A DNA stretch of 20,047 bases, from IMG/VR virus record IMGVR_UViG_3300033146_005306, positions 1 through 20,047 of that record. The stretch is one strand, 5' to 3'. Of the stretch, positions 1 through 8,191 are shown piece by piece. The stretch's first letter is position 1, and each line of letters opens with the position of its first letter. The notes beneath the pieces were generated by a model that saw nothing but the letters and a program-made list of their open reading frames with translations, ran no database searches and was not told the DNA's origin. A program made the translations under genes and the position numbers. The stretch comes from a virus.

Positions 1-142
1 TTAGCCCGTCGGGGCCTCGCTCAAGGGTGAAGAGGGCCGAGGTGTCGGCCTCGCCATAGAAGGACTTTGAGAGCAGGCTAAAGAAGCTCTCAGAGACCTC
101 TCGCCACCTCGGAGTTCGCGCTGCTTGGGTTGTGAAGCTCAT
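1..142 (-). CDS. Unknown late-block protein, N-terminal part (cut by window edge)
   Basis: An open frame starts with ATG at 142 and runs off the left edge after 47 codons. It begins MSFTTQAARTPRW and contains VSESFFSLLSKSFYG. The ATG overlaps the stop of the head morphogenesis gene by 4 bp (ATGA), the same coupling as between other genes of this block, which supports a real start. The peptide is too short to place in a family. Its place directly after the minor head protein is where phages often carry a scaffold, protease or other head gene, but nothing in these residues identifies one. Confidence 0.6.
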   Translation of the reverse strand, partial: MSFTTQAARTPRWREVSESFFSLLSKSFYGEADTSALFTLERGPDGL

Positions 143-1326
143 TCGTCGCTAACCTCGCTTTGATTGCTCGTCTTCGCGCGGATCTTTCTAATCCGCCCGT
201 CCTCGGTCACATAATAGCCAAAAGGCACGGGGATCGAGTCGCACTGACAGTTGGGGTGAACGGGCCAAACGGTCGGGAGCCAGTCGGCGGCCTTGCGCCC
301 TACATTGGTCCCATTGGCGAGCAACTCGGCTGCGCTGAACACGCGGGGGAGCCCGTCTTCGTCTCTGAAGAGGCGCAGACAATGAACACACGCCCCGCTC
401 TCTGTGATCCTCGCGATCTGAGCATCCTCGCCGTGTGCGTCGATGGCGTCTGAGACGCGGCCCGCGTTGTGCGCCCCTTGCAGCTCTGTCGTCGCGATCC
501 TCTCCCAGTTGTGGGAGTAGTAGCCTGAGCGGTCGGCCATATCGCGAGCGAGCTTGCGCGCGTCGCGCTCGGTCACGATAGAAGAGGCGGTCTCCTCTCT
601 AATAAGGCGCCTCATCCTCTCCCGTGTCTCGGCGTCCACCTCCTCAGAGATATCTTCGCCTTGCCAGCCCTCAAGGGCAGCCTCGCGCCCCTCCGCGGCC
701 CATGCGTTGCCAAGACCCCTCGCATAGTCTCCAGCTCTAGAGAGAGCTTCTGAGTGCGCGGCTTGCTCTTGGGGGCTTAACCATCGCGGAGGCTTCGGAG
801 TAAGCGGGGGCGCGCCTGTCTCGCTAGGGGGAGGGGGCGGGGGTTTTGCGCCTCCTGTTGAGGGGATAGGGCCCGCAGCGCGCGCGGCATCTTCGGCTTG
901 AGCGATGAACACGTCAAGGCGCCCCTGGGGTGCGGTTAACTCTCCCGCGCGCGGAGGGGCTCCAGCCGAGACCCCCCCGCCGATCTCCCCGGCCCTCTGC
1001 TCCGCCTCCAGGGGGATTTGAGCTGCGACGATGGGGCGCCATTCATTGAGGGACCAATCACGGGCGCGGGCAAGCTCTGAGGGGCTCATGCTGCTCATGG
1101 CGCGCCCTGCGAGCCGTAAGAACAGGAAGGGATCGACCTTCACTGTGCCCGCTTCGATTTGCAGTCCTCCGAGGAGAGATGGATCAAGGGCGCCGCGCTC
1201 AAAGAGGCGCTGTAGCTCATCAGGAGAGACAAGCCCCGCGTTGACCCCGAAAGCATCAACTAAGAACGCCTGGTGAAAGATCTTGATCGTCTCTGCGGTG
1301 AGAGATGCGAGGGCTTCACGCTTCAC
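139..1326 (-). CDS. Phage minor head / head morphogenesis protein, Mu F-like (SPP1 gp7-like)
   Basis: A 395-residue protein with a GTG start; GAGGGG lies 8 nt upstream and the start overlaps the previous stop (GTGA). The C-terminal part has the Mu F / SPP1 gp7 signature: an ERIATTELQGAHNAGR helix near residues 274-289, a CVHC pair at 313-316, and a closing HPNCQC at 357-362. The four cysteines and the histidine of this family probably hold a metal. Residues 155-180 form a Pro-rich linker separating an N-terminal region (about 1-110) that I cannot assign. Family members sit in the virion near the portal and are needed for capsid assembly or DNA ejection. The gene lies two genes after the portal, the usual neighbourhood. 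The family call is firm; the exact role is inferred. Confidence 0.85.
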   Translation of the reverse strand: MKREALASLTAETIKIFHQAFLVDAFGVNAGLVSPDELQRLFERGALDPSLLGGLQIEAGTVKVDPFLFLRLAGRAMSSMSPSELARARDWSLNEWRPIVAAQIPLEAEQRAGEIGGGVSAGAPPRAGELTAPQGRLDVFIAQAEDAARAAGPIPSTGGAKPPPPPPSETGAPPLTPKPPRWLSPQEQAAHSEALSRAGDYARGLGNAWAAEGREAALEGWQGEDISEEVDAETRERMRRLIREETASSIVTERDARKLARDMADRSGYYSHNWERIATTELQGAHNAGRVSDAIDAHGEDAQIARITESGACVHCLRLFRDEDGLPRVFSAAELLANGTNVGRKAADWLPTVWPVHPNCQCDSIPVPFGYYVTEDGRIRKIRAKTSNQSEVSDE

Positions 1327-1745
1327 TTCAGCGCCCCCTCTACTTGCGCACCTTCCAGCCGTGCCCCCTTCGCGCGCCCTTCACCGTCTTCAGCGGCTCT
1401 TAGAGCCTGGGCTTCTAGGCTCTTGAGCATTCGCCCCGTTGTGACCTCATAGGCCCCTAAGAGCATCTGCGAGAGGTCGTCTATGAGCTGAATCTCTCCG
1501 CCGCGGGGGCGGGGCTCTACATCAGAGGCTTTGAGGAGCGCATCATCACCACATGAGCCGCATGAGCAGGAGGGTGAAGCCGAAGGGTCCGCAGAGGGCG
1601 CGCCCTTGTTGAGATCATCGCCTAGCGCCTCGACAAGCACCGAGGGGAGCATGGCACGCAGGGCCTTATGGAGCTTTGCGCCAAACTCAGCGGGCGAAAG
1701 CTCATCAAACTCGGCGGCGGTCGATTCTTCGATTTGGAGTTTCAA
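1323..1745 (-). CDS. Hypothetical head-block protein with a CxCxxC cluster
   Basis: About 140 residues, acidic and Ala/Leu-rich, with a C-S-C-G-S-C-G cluster near residues 60-66 and no recognisable fold; the cluster could bind metal. I prefer the TTG at 1745 because GGAG lies 6 nt upstream. A TTG at 1766, overlapping the stop of the unshifted upstream frame, gives 147 residues but has no well-placed Shine-Dalgarno sequence. The stop overlaps the GTG of the head morphogenesis gene by 4 bp, so translation is probably coupled. Its position between portal and minor head protein suggests a virion or assembly role, by inference only. Confidence 0.6.
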   Translation of the reverse strand: MKLQIEESTAAEFDELSPAEFGAKLHKALRAMLPSVLVEALGDDLNKGAPSADPSASPSCSCGSCGDDALLKASDVEPRPRGGEIQLIDDLSQMLLGAYEVTTGRMLKSLEAQALRAAEDGEGRAKGARLEGAQVEGALK

Positions 1746-1781
1746 GGGGGGCTCCGAGGTCTTCAATCCTCAGAGTTTAGC

Positions 1782-2209
1782 CTAGCGGGTGGCTTTGGCG
1801 TAGGCGTCCGCAAAGGCATCGCCCGCCGCGCGGGCGATGGTGTCCCCAAAGACCTGATCGGGTGATCGCGTATCACCAAACAAGCTCTCTTGATTCTCTG
1901 GGTTGGCCTTCGCGACTGTGGCGTAACTCTCAAAGATGTTGGCGAACTGCCGGGGGCCTTTTGTTTGGACAAGTAGCCCCAGCAGCGCGCGCGCAGGTTG
2001 TCCTTGACGGGGTGGGCGTCCTGAAACATATCGGAAGTCCCAAGCCACCTATCAATTTGCTCTGAGATCTTCTTGGGGGATGATTCGACCTTTCCAGCCG
2101 CGCCCCTGAATGAAGACGCAGCATCAAGGGCGAGTCTGAGGTCGTCACGAATCCCGAACCCTTGCCCCGCCCCCTTGAGCAAAAGATCGGCAATTTCTGT
2201 AAAACTCAA
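1782..2209 (-). CDS. Small head-block protein, reading frame disrupted near 1952-1956
   Basis: The gene starts with TTG at 2209, three bases after the portal stop, with GGAGG 8 nt upstream. It reads MSFTEIADLLLKG through about residue 80. Beyond that this frame becomes Arg/Pro-rich shadow-like sequence ending at 1763. The -1 frame instead gives protein-like sequence (RQFANIFESYATV, ending DAYAKATR) to a TAG at 1782-1784. Adding one G to the five-G run at 1952-1956 (C on the coding strand) joins the halves into about 142 residues (LSKQKAPRQFANIF). This is a true frameshift mutation, a homopolymer sequencing error, or programmed -1 slippage; the site is not a canonical slippery heptamer, so an indel is more likely. 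Function is unknown; the position suggests a head or portal-associated protein. Confidence 0.6.
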
Positions 2210-2212
2210 AAC

Positions 2213-3880
2213 TTAAACCTCCACCTTGATCATGCGCGCCCCGCGCTCGTCTTGTGACTTAAAAAAGCTCGCGAACGGTGAGGGCTTCTCTTCGCCCTTG
2301 GTCTCTTCACCTTCCGCGTCCTGAGAGGGGGCCTTGCTGTCGGCCTCGCCGCTCACTTGCCCAGGCTCACCTTGGCCGGGTTCATCATCAGCGCCGCTTT
2401 GACCCCCTCCTTCATCTTGCGCGCCCTCCTCGCTTTCGGCAGCTTGAGCTGCAAGGTTTGCCGCTGTGTTCATGTAGGTTGCATCTAAGATCATGTTGGC
2501 GGCTTCGGACTCAAGGGCTGGCATATCGTATTTAGCCCGAATCTCATTTACCGTCGCAAAGGACTTGAGCTTCTTAATTGACTCGTCGAGCTTTGAGTTT
2601 TTGAGTTGCTCCTCAAGGCCCACAAAGACGATCTCGAAGCGCGGGTCTAGGCGATGAACTACCCAGCGGTTGAGAATCTTTGCGTAGAAGCGGAGGAGCG
2701 GGCGCAGCCCCTTTTCCCTTGAAAACTGAACGCGAGCCTCGGGCCCCTGCTGGGAGAGTGAGCCGGTCTGGCCCTCATTCCCATAAATGAACCCAAGCTC
2801 CGCCGGGTCAATCTGGAAGACGGCGCACGCGATCTTCTGCAAGAACGCGAGCCACTCCTTAAACTCCATCTCTTTATTATTGTTCGCCAGGTTAACCGAC
2901 TGGATCTCTTCTTTGTTTTCGGGGTCAAGCTGGAGAATGGGCATTTTCTTAGCGTTCGAGGGGCCTGCAAGCATGGCGTGAAAGTAGCGTTTGAATGCCC
3001 TGAATGTGCCTTGGTCCATTTTAGACTTGATCGCGAGGATGCCCGACGCATGAATGCCGTGCGTGAAGTTTTGAGCGTTAAAGGAGGTCGCGTGAAGGAT
3101 CGAAGTAACGGTCTTGAGGAGTTCCTCAAGCTCTGGGTAGCCGTAGCGAGACACGCGAATATCTGAGCGGGGGCGCCGCACCGCAAAAACCATCTCCCTC
3201 TCAGACCAAGCGGCGACTACCCGTTGATCGAGAACCTGAACGGTCGCAATCTCTGGTTCAACTGCATAGCGGCCAGCCGCGCGCTCTGCGTCGGTGGGCA
3301 TAGCACGGCGGATAGTTCCCGCGTCCACAGGGACAAACCCCGCGAGATCACCACCCCGCGTCTCAAGGATCTCAATGTTGAGCTGGTCAAGGATTAGGGA
3401 GTCTCTGATCACCTGTCGGGTGAGGTGCTCAAAGTCCATCTGAAAACCAACGGCCCTATTATCCCCGCAGTTGAAGACGAAGTTAGAGATCTCTCGAGAT
3501 TTAGCCTTGTCGGCTTTAGTGGGCGTGGCTTCTCTGTCTCGAAGCCGGATCTGATAGCCGATCTGGCCTTCGTCCTCTTGGGGAACACAAAAGGACGCGA
3601 CCTGATTAATCCGCGTCTCGATTATGGCACCGATAACATCGGTCCCCCTCGCCATTTGACGAAGGGTGTCATAGTGAACGCCCGAAAAAGAGCCGAGGTG
3701 CCGCCCTCCGTCTGTAGCCTCATCACCCGCGTAAAAATTCGCATTAAGCTCGTCGATTTGGCGTGATTCAGGGATCACAAAATCGGCCCCAGGGACAAGA
3801 GGCGAACCATCGGCGGTGATGGCCGGAGGCTTGGGCTTGGGTTGCCGCTTCCCTTTGTTCTTGGCCTTCTTTTTCGACAT
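2213..3880 (-). CDS. Phage portal protein
   Basis: A 555-residue protein, ATG start, with GAAGGA about 11 nt upstream. The middle is typical of the HK97/SPP1-type portal family (Phage_portal): an F-HG-ASGILAIKSK segment at about 272-287, then FKRYFHAMLAGPSNAKK and, after a loop, a helix with FLQKIACAVFQIDPAELG near 346-363. Portals form the dodecameric ring at one capsid vertex through which the terminase pumps DNA. The N-terminus is Lys/Pro-rich (residues 1-20) and the last 70 residues are acidic, Gly/Ser/Glu-rich low complexity. The gene lies downstream of the terminase but three probable fibre genes separate the two. A promoter-like sequence lies upstream. The call is firm. Confidence 0.9.
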   Translation of the reverse strand: MSKKKAKNKGKRQPKPKPPAITADGSPLVPGADFVIPESRQIDELNANFYAGDEATDGGRHLGSFSGVHYDTLRQMARGTDVIGAIIETRINQVASFCVPQEDEGQIGYQIRLRDREATPTKADKAKSREISNFVFNCGDNRAVGFQMDFEHLTRQVIRDSLILDQLNIEILETRGGDLAGFVPVDAGTIRRAMPTDAERAAGRYAVEPEIATVQVLDQRVVAAWSEREMVFAVRRPRSDIRVSRYGYPELEELLKTVTSILHATSFNAQNFTHGIHASGILAIKSKMDQGTFRAFKRYFHAMLAGPSNAKKMPILQLDPENKEEIQSVNLANNNKEMEFKEWLAFLQKIACAVFQIDPAELGFIYGNEGQTGSLSQQGPEARVQFSREKGLRPLLRFYAKILNRWVVHRLDPRFEIVFVGLEEQLKNSKLDESIKKLKSFATVNEIRAKYDMPALESEAANMILDATYMNTAANLAAQAAESEEGAQDEGGGQSGADDEPGQGEPGQVSGEADSKAPSQDAEGEETKGEEKPSPFASFFKSQDERGARMIKVEV

Positions 3881-3913
3881 ACGCGCACCGATCCTTCGCC
3901 GTATTTTCTGAGG

Positions 3914-3942
3914 ATCATAGTTTAGCGCGGGGGAGTTGTCTT
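3914..3942 (-). promoter_or_regulatory. Putative sigma70-type promoter for the portal operon
   Basis: On the minus strand AAGACA (4/6 match to TTGACA) is followed after exactly 17 bp by TATGAT (5/6 match to TATAAT). It lies in the only sizeable gap (93 bp) between the fibre genes and the portal. It would let the portal-head genes be expressed separately from the terminase-fibre genes. Found by eye only. Confidence 0.45.
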
Positions 3943-3973
3943 TAGCGGCGGGGAAGGGGACGGCTGAAGCCGA

Positions 3974-4555
3974 TCAAGCGGAGAATTCCTCGCGACTTCC
4001 CAGCGAGTAGATGGGGAAGTGCGCATCGACGAATACCGCCTGAACATCGCCAGTTGTAACATCGGTCCTAGTTACTCTAAATTGAACGGTACTTGATAGG
4101 TTTACATCAGCCCCGGACAAGTCCACCGTCGCCAGTCTTGTAAGTTGGTTCATCGTCCCTCCCACATAGGGGAAGATACTATCATTGTCGGAATCAGACA
4201 AAACAGTCGTCCACGCGGTAATCTTCGCGCTTCCGTTGTTCTGAATGCGATAGTCTACCTGAAATTCGATCTTATTGGATGTCTCCTGCTCCCAGTGCAG
4301 ATGTAACCTGAACTCAGAAGTGCCAGGAACGCCCAAAAGCATCCGATGGGGGACTTGATAGTTAAAGATCAGCCTGTCGGCTTTTTTTGTAGGGTCGCCC
4401 CCGTTTTGCATAATAATTGAATTATTTTCAAAATTATACTGAAGCCGCCCCGTGGTTGTCTCTAAGCGACGGGCCACAAGCGACCCCAAGAGATCATCCC
4501 ACACAACATCATCAGAATTTCTGCGGTTGGGGTACAGCGAGTTAATGTTCGTCAT
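3974..4555 (-). CDS. Probable phage structural (fibre-associated) protein, HxHW / GSRxE type
   Basis: A 193-residue protein; its ATG overlaps the previous stop by one base (TAATG). A mid-protein LHLHWEQ motif, alternating beta-rich stretches and the C-terminal ending FVDAHFPIYSLGSREEF recall a small beta-sandwich family common in tailed phages that combines an H-x-HW motif with a C-terminal D-H-Y-G-SR-E. I know no fixed name; members usually lie among fibre or decoration genes. The 5' half of the gene is noticeably A/T-rich (for example around 4409-4440), unlike the terminase and portal genes, suggesting separate acquisition. A receptor-binding or capsid-decoration role is inferred. Confidence 0.65.
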   Translation of the reverse strand: MTNINSLYPNRRNSDDVVWDDLLGSLVARRLETTTGRLQYNFENNSIIMQNGGDPTKKADRLIFNYQVPHRMLLGVPGTSEFRLHLHWEQETSNKIEFQVDYRIQNNGSAKITAWTTVLSDSDNDSIFPYVGGTMNQLTRLATVDLSGADVNLSSTVQFRVTRTDVTTGDVQAVFVDAHFPIYSLGSREEFSA

Positions 4556-5664
4556 TAGAGGCTATCCCATGTTGATTCTGCTGCATCCCAGCACAGCGAA
4601 AGAGTATCACCGGAAGTTGCGAATGTATACGCGGCGGTAATCCCATCAATTGACGTTGAAACAATAACGGCGGAGAACCCAGCCGCAAAGACTCCCTTAA
4701 CGTCGAGAATCTGCCCATCGGCGGGGAATGGCGGCATGTTTAACGCAACATCATTCAAACGTGCGTCAATCTTTATCATTCTGTCGTAGTTAGTAGCAAT
4801 ATCATCGGCGGTTATCGTCCTTCGAGGGATAACGGTTGGGGTGTAGTGATTCGAGAGAGCAGACCACGAAACCCCGTTACTCTGTATAACTACAGCCGTG
4901 TTTCGTGAAGCGGTCCCCCAGGTGGACTTACCTTCGATCAATTCAGCCCCAGCCGGGGCAACCGTGACCGTGTTTTCGCTTGGGTCGATCTTCTTTACGC
5001 AAAGAACACGCTTCACGCTATCCACCGCGGGCGGCAGCGTTATCACAACAGGACCCGCTGACGCATCGACGAGGATCGTGTACTCATTCCCGTTAGAGAG
5101 AACGGCATAATCCGCCGTCTTCGTCGAGATCTGAAACTCTGGGGAAGTTTGCTCACCTTGGATCTCGACGATGTTCAAGCGCGTTCCGCTCGACTCGAAA
5201 TAGATCTTGTTCACAGACGAGGAAGTTGTGACACGCACCGCGCACTGAATGTCAGACGCGCCAACCCGGACCACGCCGAAGGCGTAACCCAGGGGGCCTC
5301 TGACAATCGAAGTCGGGAACGTCTCAGGGGTGCAATATGCCCGCGATATCAACTCAACACCGTTGGTGATATCGAAAAGATGAGCGCCCAAAGCCCCGCC
5401 CGACGCCGAAAAAGACACCCCCATAGCGAAATCAATAGCGTAGACGCGCCCAGCCTTTAGGGTGATCTCCCCTGTAGGTGAGACAACGATCCCCCCCGAC
5501 CCAGCCTTGACGGATGCAAAAGGCACGTTATCGCCTACCACGGGAGCGAGCAACTCCACAGGCGGGGTTATGTGCGCCCAGTCGGCTGAAGGGACAAGCG
5601 CAGGGCCACCACCGCCGCTACCACCCCCCGCTAAACCATCAAACCCGTAATAATAGATCGTCAT
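4555..5664 (-). CDS. Phage fibre/spike-like protein with repeated beta domains
   Basis: A 369-residue protein with ATG overlapping the previous stop (TAATG). After a Gly-rich hinge (residues 10-22) comes a jelly-roll-like segment (SPTGEITLKAGRVYAIDF, about 60-85). Near residues 190-270 is a beta unit typical of phage fibre proteins: YTILVDASAGPVVITLPP followed by KKIDPSENTVTV and a final GVSW. A diverged second copy covers about 280-369 (ITADD...MIKIDARLNDVALNMPPFP...). Such units stack along fibres and in head or tail appendages. The next gene (193 residues) may be its partner or tip. It sits between terminase and portal, unusual for a tail fibre, so a head fibre or capsid appendage is possible. 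Confidence 0.7.
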   Translation of the reverse strand: MTIYYYGFDGLAGGGSGGGGPALVPSADWAHITPPVELLAPVVGDNVPFASVKAGSGGIVVSPTGEITLKAGRVYAIDFAMGVSFSASGGALGAHLFDITNGVELISRAYCTPETFPTSIVRGPLGYAFGVVRVGASDIQCAVRVTTSSSVNKIYFESSGTRLNIVEIQGEQTSPEFQISTKTADYAVLSNGNEYTILVDASAGPVVITLPPAVDSVKRVLCVKKIDPSENTVTVAPAGAELIEGKSTWGTASRNTAVVIQSNGVSWSALSNHYTPTVIPRRTITADDIATNYDRMIKIDARLNDVALNMPPFPADGQILDVKGVFAAGFSAVIVSTSIDGITAAYTFATSGDTLSLCWDAAESTWDSL

Positions 5665-5981
5665 TAGCGGGCGTCCTTCCGATTGATCGCAACAACGGGG
5701 GAGGCTGCCCCTCCGAGCGCGGAGAAGGACACGCGAACCACCGAAAACGACACCGCGCGAGAGATTACAACCGAATCAGCTTCAAGCGCGCCAGCCTTGA
5801 CCTCCTTAAAACCCACAACGCCTGATACGCCGATCTCTACGGTATAGGAGCCCCCGTCGAGACCATCTGCGTTGACCTGAAGATCGAGGGATTCGTAGGC
5901 CGGGTTTTTTCCTCCGAGGTCTTGAGGAAAGAAGGAGTGCGGACCTGCGCCGCTCTTTGTGACAGTAGGATAAATCGCCAT
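5664..5981 (-). CDS. Small beta-rich structural protein
   Basis: About 105 residues from the ATG at 5981 (MAIYPTVTKSGAG), which has GAGG 8 nt upstream. A longer frame from a TTG at 6053 would overlap the terminase end and add Arg-rich shadow-like sequence, so I reject it. The C-terminal two thirds (GSYTVEIGVSGVVGF...FSVVRVSFSAL) look like one beta-sandwich of the kind found in phage decoration or fibre-base proteins. Its stop overlaps the fibre gene start by one base, so the three genes 5981 to 3974 form a tight unit. Function inferred from fold impression and position only. Confidence 0.65.
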   Translation of the reverse strand: MAIYPTVTKSGAGPHSFFPQDLGGKNPAYESLDLQVNADGLDGGSYTVEIGVSGVVGFKEVKAGALEADSVVISRAVSFSVVRVSFSALGGAASPVVAINRKDAR

Positions 5982-6036
5982 ATGGGCCGCCTCGGTCGTT
6001 GTTCTTGCCCAGTGTAGCGCGCGGGCCAAGCGCGGC

Positions 6037-7770
6037 CTAGAACTCGTCGTCAAAGGCCCCTATGCCGATTTCCCCATAGATCCCGTCCCAAGCGCCGTGG
6101 GCTGCGTTGCCCTCGACTATATCATCTTCATCTGAGGCGGCGCGGTAGGTGAACGCGCCCTTTCTGAGCACGGTCTCTGCGATCCATAGGGCCATAACGG
6201 TGTCGTCGTGAAGCTCGCGCCCAAGGGCCCAAAGCTCTTGGATCATCACCCCCACCCGCTGCTTGTCGCTGTCGAGCCTGGAAGGGAAAACCACCTTTCC
6301 CGCTTCAAAGAGGCCGCGGAGGGATGGAACACCATCCCAGTAATCCGCCTTCTTCTTGGTGGTGAGGTGCCCTTTGATCGGAAGATCTGTCGTCTTCTGT
6401 AGCCCGATGTAGTGCAGCTCTCCGAACGCGTTTCGCTCAACTGCAACGGCATGAACGCGTCCCAGCCCCCCGAACTTCTGAAACTCAGCGAGGACCGCAC
6501 CCCTGATCCCGCTAGGACTTAGACCTCTGATCCTCTTGAGCCCCAGGAGATAGCGATCCCCGTTAGCGTCGCGCCCCCATGTAATGCCGACCGTATAATC
6601 TGAATCTTGGGAAGCAGCTTTGGCGGGGTCAGTCACAAGAGAGAAGTCCCAGCCCTGAACAATCTCGAGCCCCTTTACCCCTTCTGGGATCGAGTCGAGC
6701 GAGAGGTGAGCGCCTCGGTCCTGCGCTCGCTGGAGCCACTCCATTTTGAATGGTGCGGAGCTGTCATCCTGAACTTGGTGTTGAAACTCGCGAGCGAAGA
6801 CTAGGGGCGTGATCTCGTCGCGTTCTTCGAGGAGGTACTCAATCGGTCGGTGCTGCGGCCAGAGAACCTTAGAAGGGCCGACCACATCAACCCCAGTGAC
6901 GATCTCCTTTTGAAGCTCAGGGTCATACTCTTTGATAATCGAGTGATCTTCCGGCCACTGGATGATCGCGGGGTCTTCAATCACCCGCCAAGATGCGCGG
7001 CGGGAGAGGTGCCCATACAGATCATCGTGGTGTTTGCGCGTGCCGATAATGATGAACGTGCCTCCTGGTGAGAGCATCGGCGTAACGGTCCCGTTGAACC
7101 ATCCGCGCGTCTTAGCCCGCCCCGCGATTGAGAGCGTGGTTTTATCCGATTCGAGGTCATCACAAAGGATGAGATCGAAGTGCCCGCCCGTGATCGCCCC
7201 ACCCGACCCCACAGCCTCAATCGAGGGGTCCACGCTTTTTCTGAGCCTCTGAACATAGATCGCGGTCTGAGTCCAGCGCGCTGCGTCTTCTTTGCCGCTG
7301 GCCTTGAACGGGAGACATCCGGCCTCGGGCTCGCTCGCCCAGTCCTCCACGATGCGTGGAGACTTCAAAAGAGAGGAGATCCTCTGCAAGCGTTTCTTGC
7401 CCACCTCGGCGGACTCTGAGATCCAAAGGATCCGAATATCTCGATCCTTGCAGAGCTCGCGCAGAGCGATAGTGATCGTTAACTCTGTTTTCCCGTGGTC
7501 ACGGGGGGCTAGGAGCAAGAGCCTGTTCTTGCGCTGTCCGTCCCGCCGCGCGTTGTCGATTGTCCGCGTCGCGATACTGAGCCACCTATCCCGGTGCGCA
7601 GCTCGCCACATTCCGCAGTAGTAGGTGTCGAAGAAGGTCGGGCTTGCCGCTGCAAGGCTGCGCCGCCCTGCGGGAGTTGACACCAACTCTGCCGCAAAAG
7701 CTGTCGCGTCCTCGGGTGAATGGTTTGCCTGTGGTGCGCTCAAGGTGTGGCCTCTCGTCTGTGGTAACAT
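6037..7770 (-). CDS. Terminase large subunit (packaging ATPase-nuclease)
   Basis: A 577-residue DNA-packaging motor. The ATPase domain has Walker A APRDHGKT at 88-95, Walker B FDLILCDD at about 198-205, and a coupling motif around GGTFIIIGTRKHHDD (236-250). The C-terminal RNase H-like nuclease shows the expected acidic residues: D375 in QGWDFSLVTD, E445 in AVERNAFG and D522/D523 in HDDTVMALW. It cuts concatemeric DNA and pumps it through the portal. The ATG at 7770 has no Shine-Dalgarno sequence, whereas a TTG at 7743 (nine codons in) has AGAGG 7 nt upstream, so the true start may be 7743. The call is firm. Confidence 0.92.
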   Translation of the reverse strand: MLPQTRGHTLSAPQANHSPEDATAFAAELVSTPAGRRSLAAASPTFFDTYYCGMWRAAHRDRWLSIATRTIDNARRDGQRKNRLLLLAPRDHGKTELTITIALRELCKDRDIRILWISESAEVGKKRLQRISSLLKSPRIVEDWASEPEAGCLPFKASGKEDAARWTQTAIYVQRLRKSVDPSIEAVGSGGAITGGHFDLILCDDLESDKTTLSIAGRAKTRGWFNGTVTPMLSPGGTFIIIGTRKHHDDLYGHLSRRASWRVIEDPAIIQWPEDHSIIKEYDPELQKEIVTGVDVVGPSKVLWPQHRPIEYLLEERDEITPLVFAREFQHQVQDDSSAPFKMEWLQRAQDRGAHLSLDSIPEGVKGLEIVQGWDFSLVTDPAKAASQDSDYTVGITWGRDANGDRYLLGLKRIRGLSPSGIRGAVLAEFQKFGGLGRVHAVAVERNAFGELHYIGLQKTTDLPIKGHLTTKKKADYWDGVPSLRGLFEAGKVVFPSRLDSDKQRVGVMIQELWALGRELHDDTVMALWIAETVLRKGAFTYRAASDEDDIVEGNAAHGAWDGIYGEIGIGAFDDEF

Positions 7771-7816
7771 CTCACGCTATGCTCTGGAGATCTTACCAAC
7801 AAACAAGAAGGGCCAC

Positions 7817-8191
7817 ATGAACCTAACCAGCGCCAAAAGCAGTATTACCCGCGCGATCAAGCGGGCGATGAGCTCAACAGAGATCGACGTTAACCCCATG
7901 ACGATCTTAGGTGAGAAGGTCAAGGTTGAGATCCACCCACCCAAGAAGGGCAAGGAAGAGGCCAGGGTCTACATCGACTGCGCCGCACGAGGGGTGCGCG
8001 CCCTCGCCCACGCAGACTTTGAATCGGCCTCTGAGGCTTCGGCTGCGCTCGTCGCGGAGTTTGAGGGGGATGAGGTGAAGGCGAGCAAGGCCAGCGAGGC
8101 GCTGGGGGTGAAGCGGGAAGAGGCGCGCGTGAGGCGCGCGAAGCGCCTAGCCGTCAAGCGTGGGGAAGGATCCCAGGCTATAGCTCTCTAA
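7817..8191 (+). CDS. Hypothetical basic protein, lone plus-strand gene
   Basis: A 124-residue protein starting at ATG 7817 (MNLTSAKSSITRAIKRAM) with AAGG 5 nt upstream. The frame is open further upstream to 7625, but that part is antisense to the terminase and has no ribosome site. The protein is Ala/Lys/Glu-rich: a basic N-terminus, a short beta-looking middle (VKVEIHPPKK...ARVYIDCAARG) and a C-terminal helix rich in Lys/Arg (EARVRRAKRLAVKRG). I do not recognise the family. It diverges from the terminase, and its last 45 bp overlap the 3' end of the recombinase-like gene on the other strand. Confidence 0.6.
   Translation: MNLTSAKSSITRAIKRAMSSTEIDVNPMTILGEKVKVEIHPPKKGKEEARVYIDCAARGVRALAHADFESASEASAALVAEFEGDEVKASKASEALGVKREEARVRRAKRLAVKRGEGSQAIAL

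Noticed and set aside
1945-1965. Classical -1 programmed frameshift site
   Set aside because: No X-XXY-YYZ heptamer lies in the right phase at the switch; the only slippery feature is the five-base homopolymer, which suits an indel better. The gene is also not at the tail-chaperone position where such shifts are usual.
5982-6053. Longer N-terminus from TTG 6053 for the gene ending at 5664
   Set aside because: It overlaps the terminase end and encodes Arg/Thr-rich sequence; ATG 5981 has a proper ribosome site and a natural protein start.
7625-7816. Longer N-terminus for the plus-strand gene at 7817
   Set aside because: It would be antisense to the terminase start, lacks a ribosome site, and its composition is that of a shadow frame; the ATG at 7817 has AAGG at good spacing.
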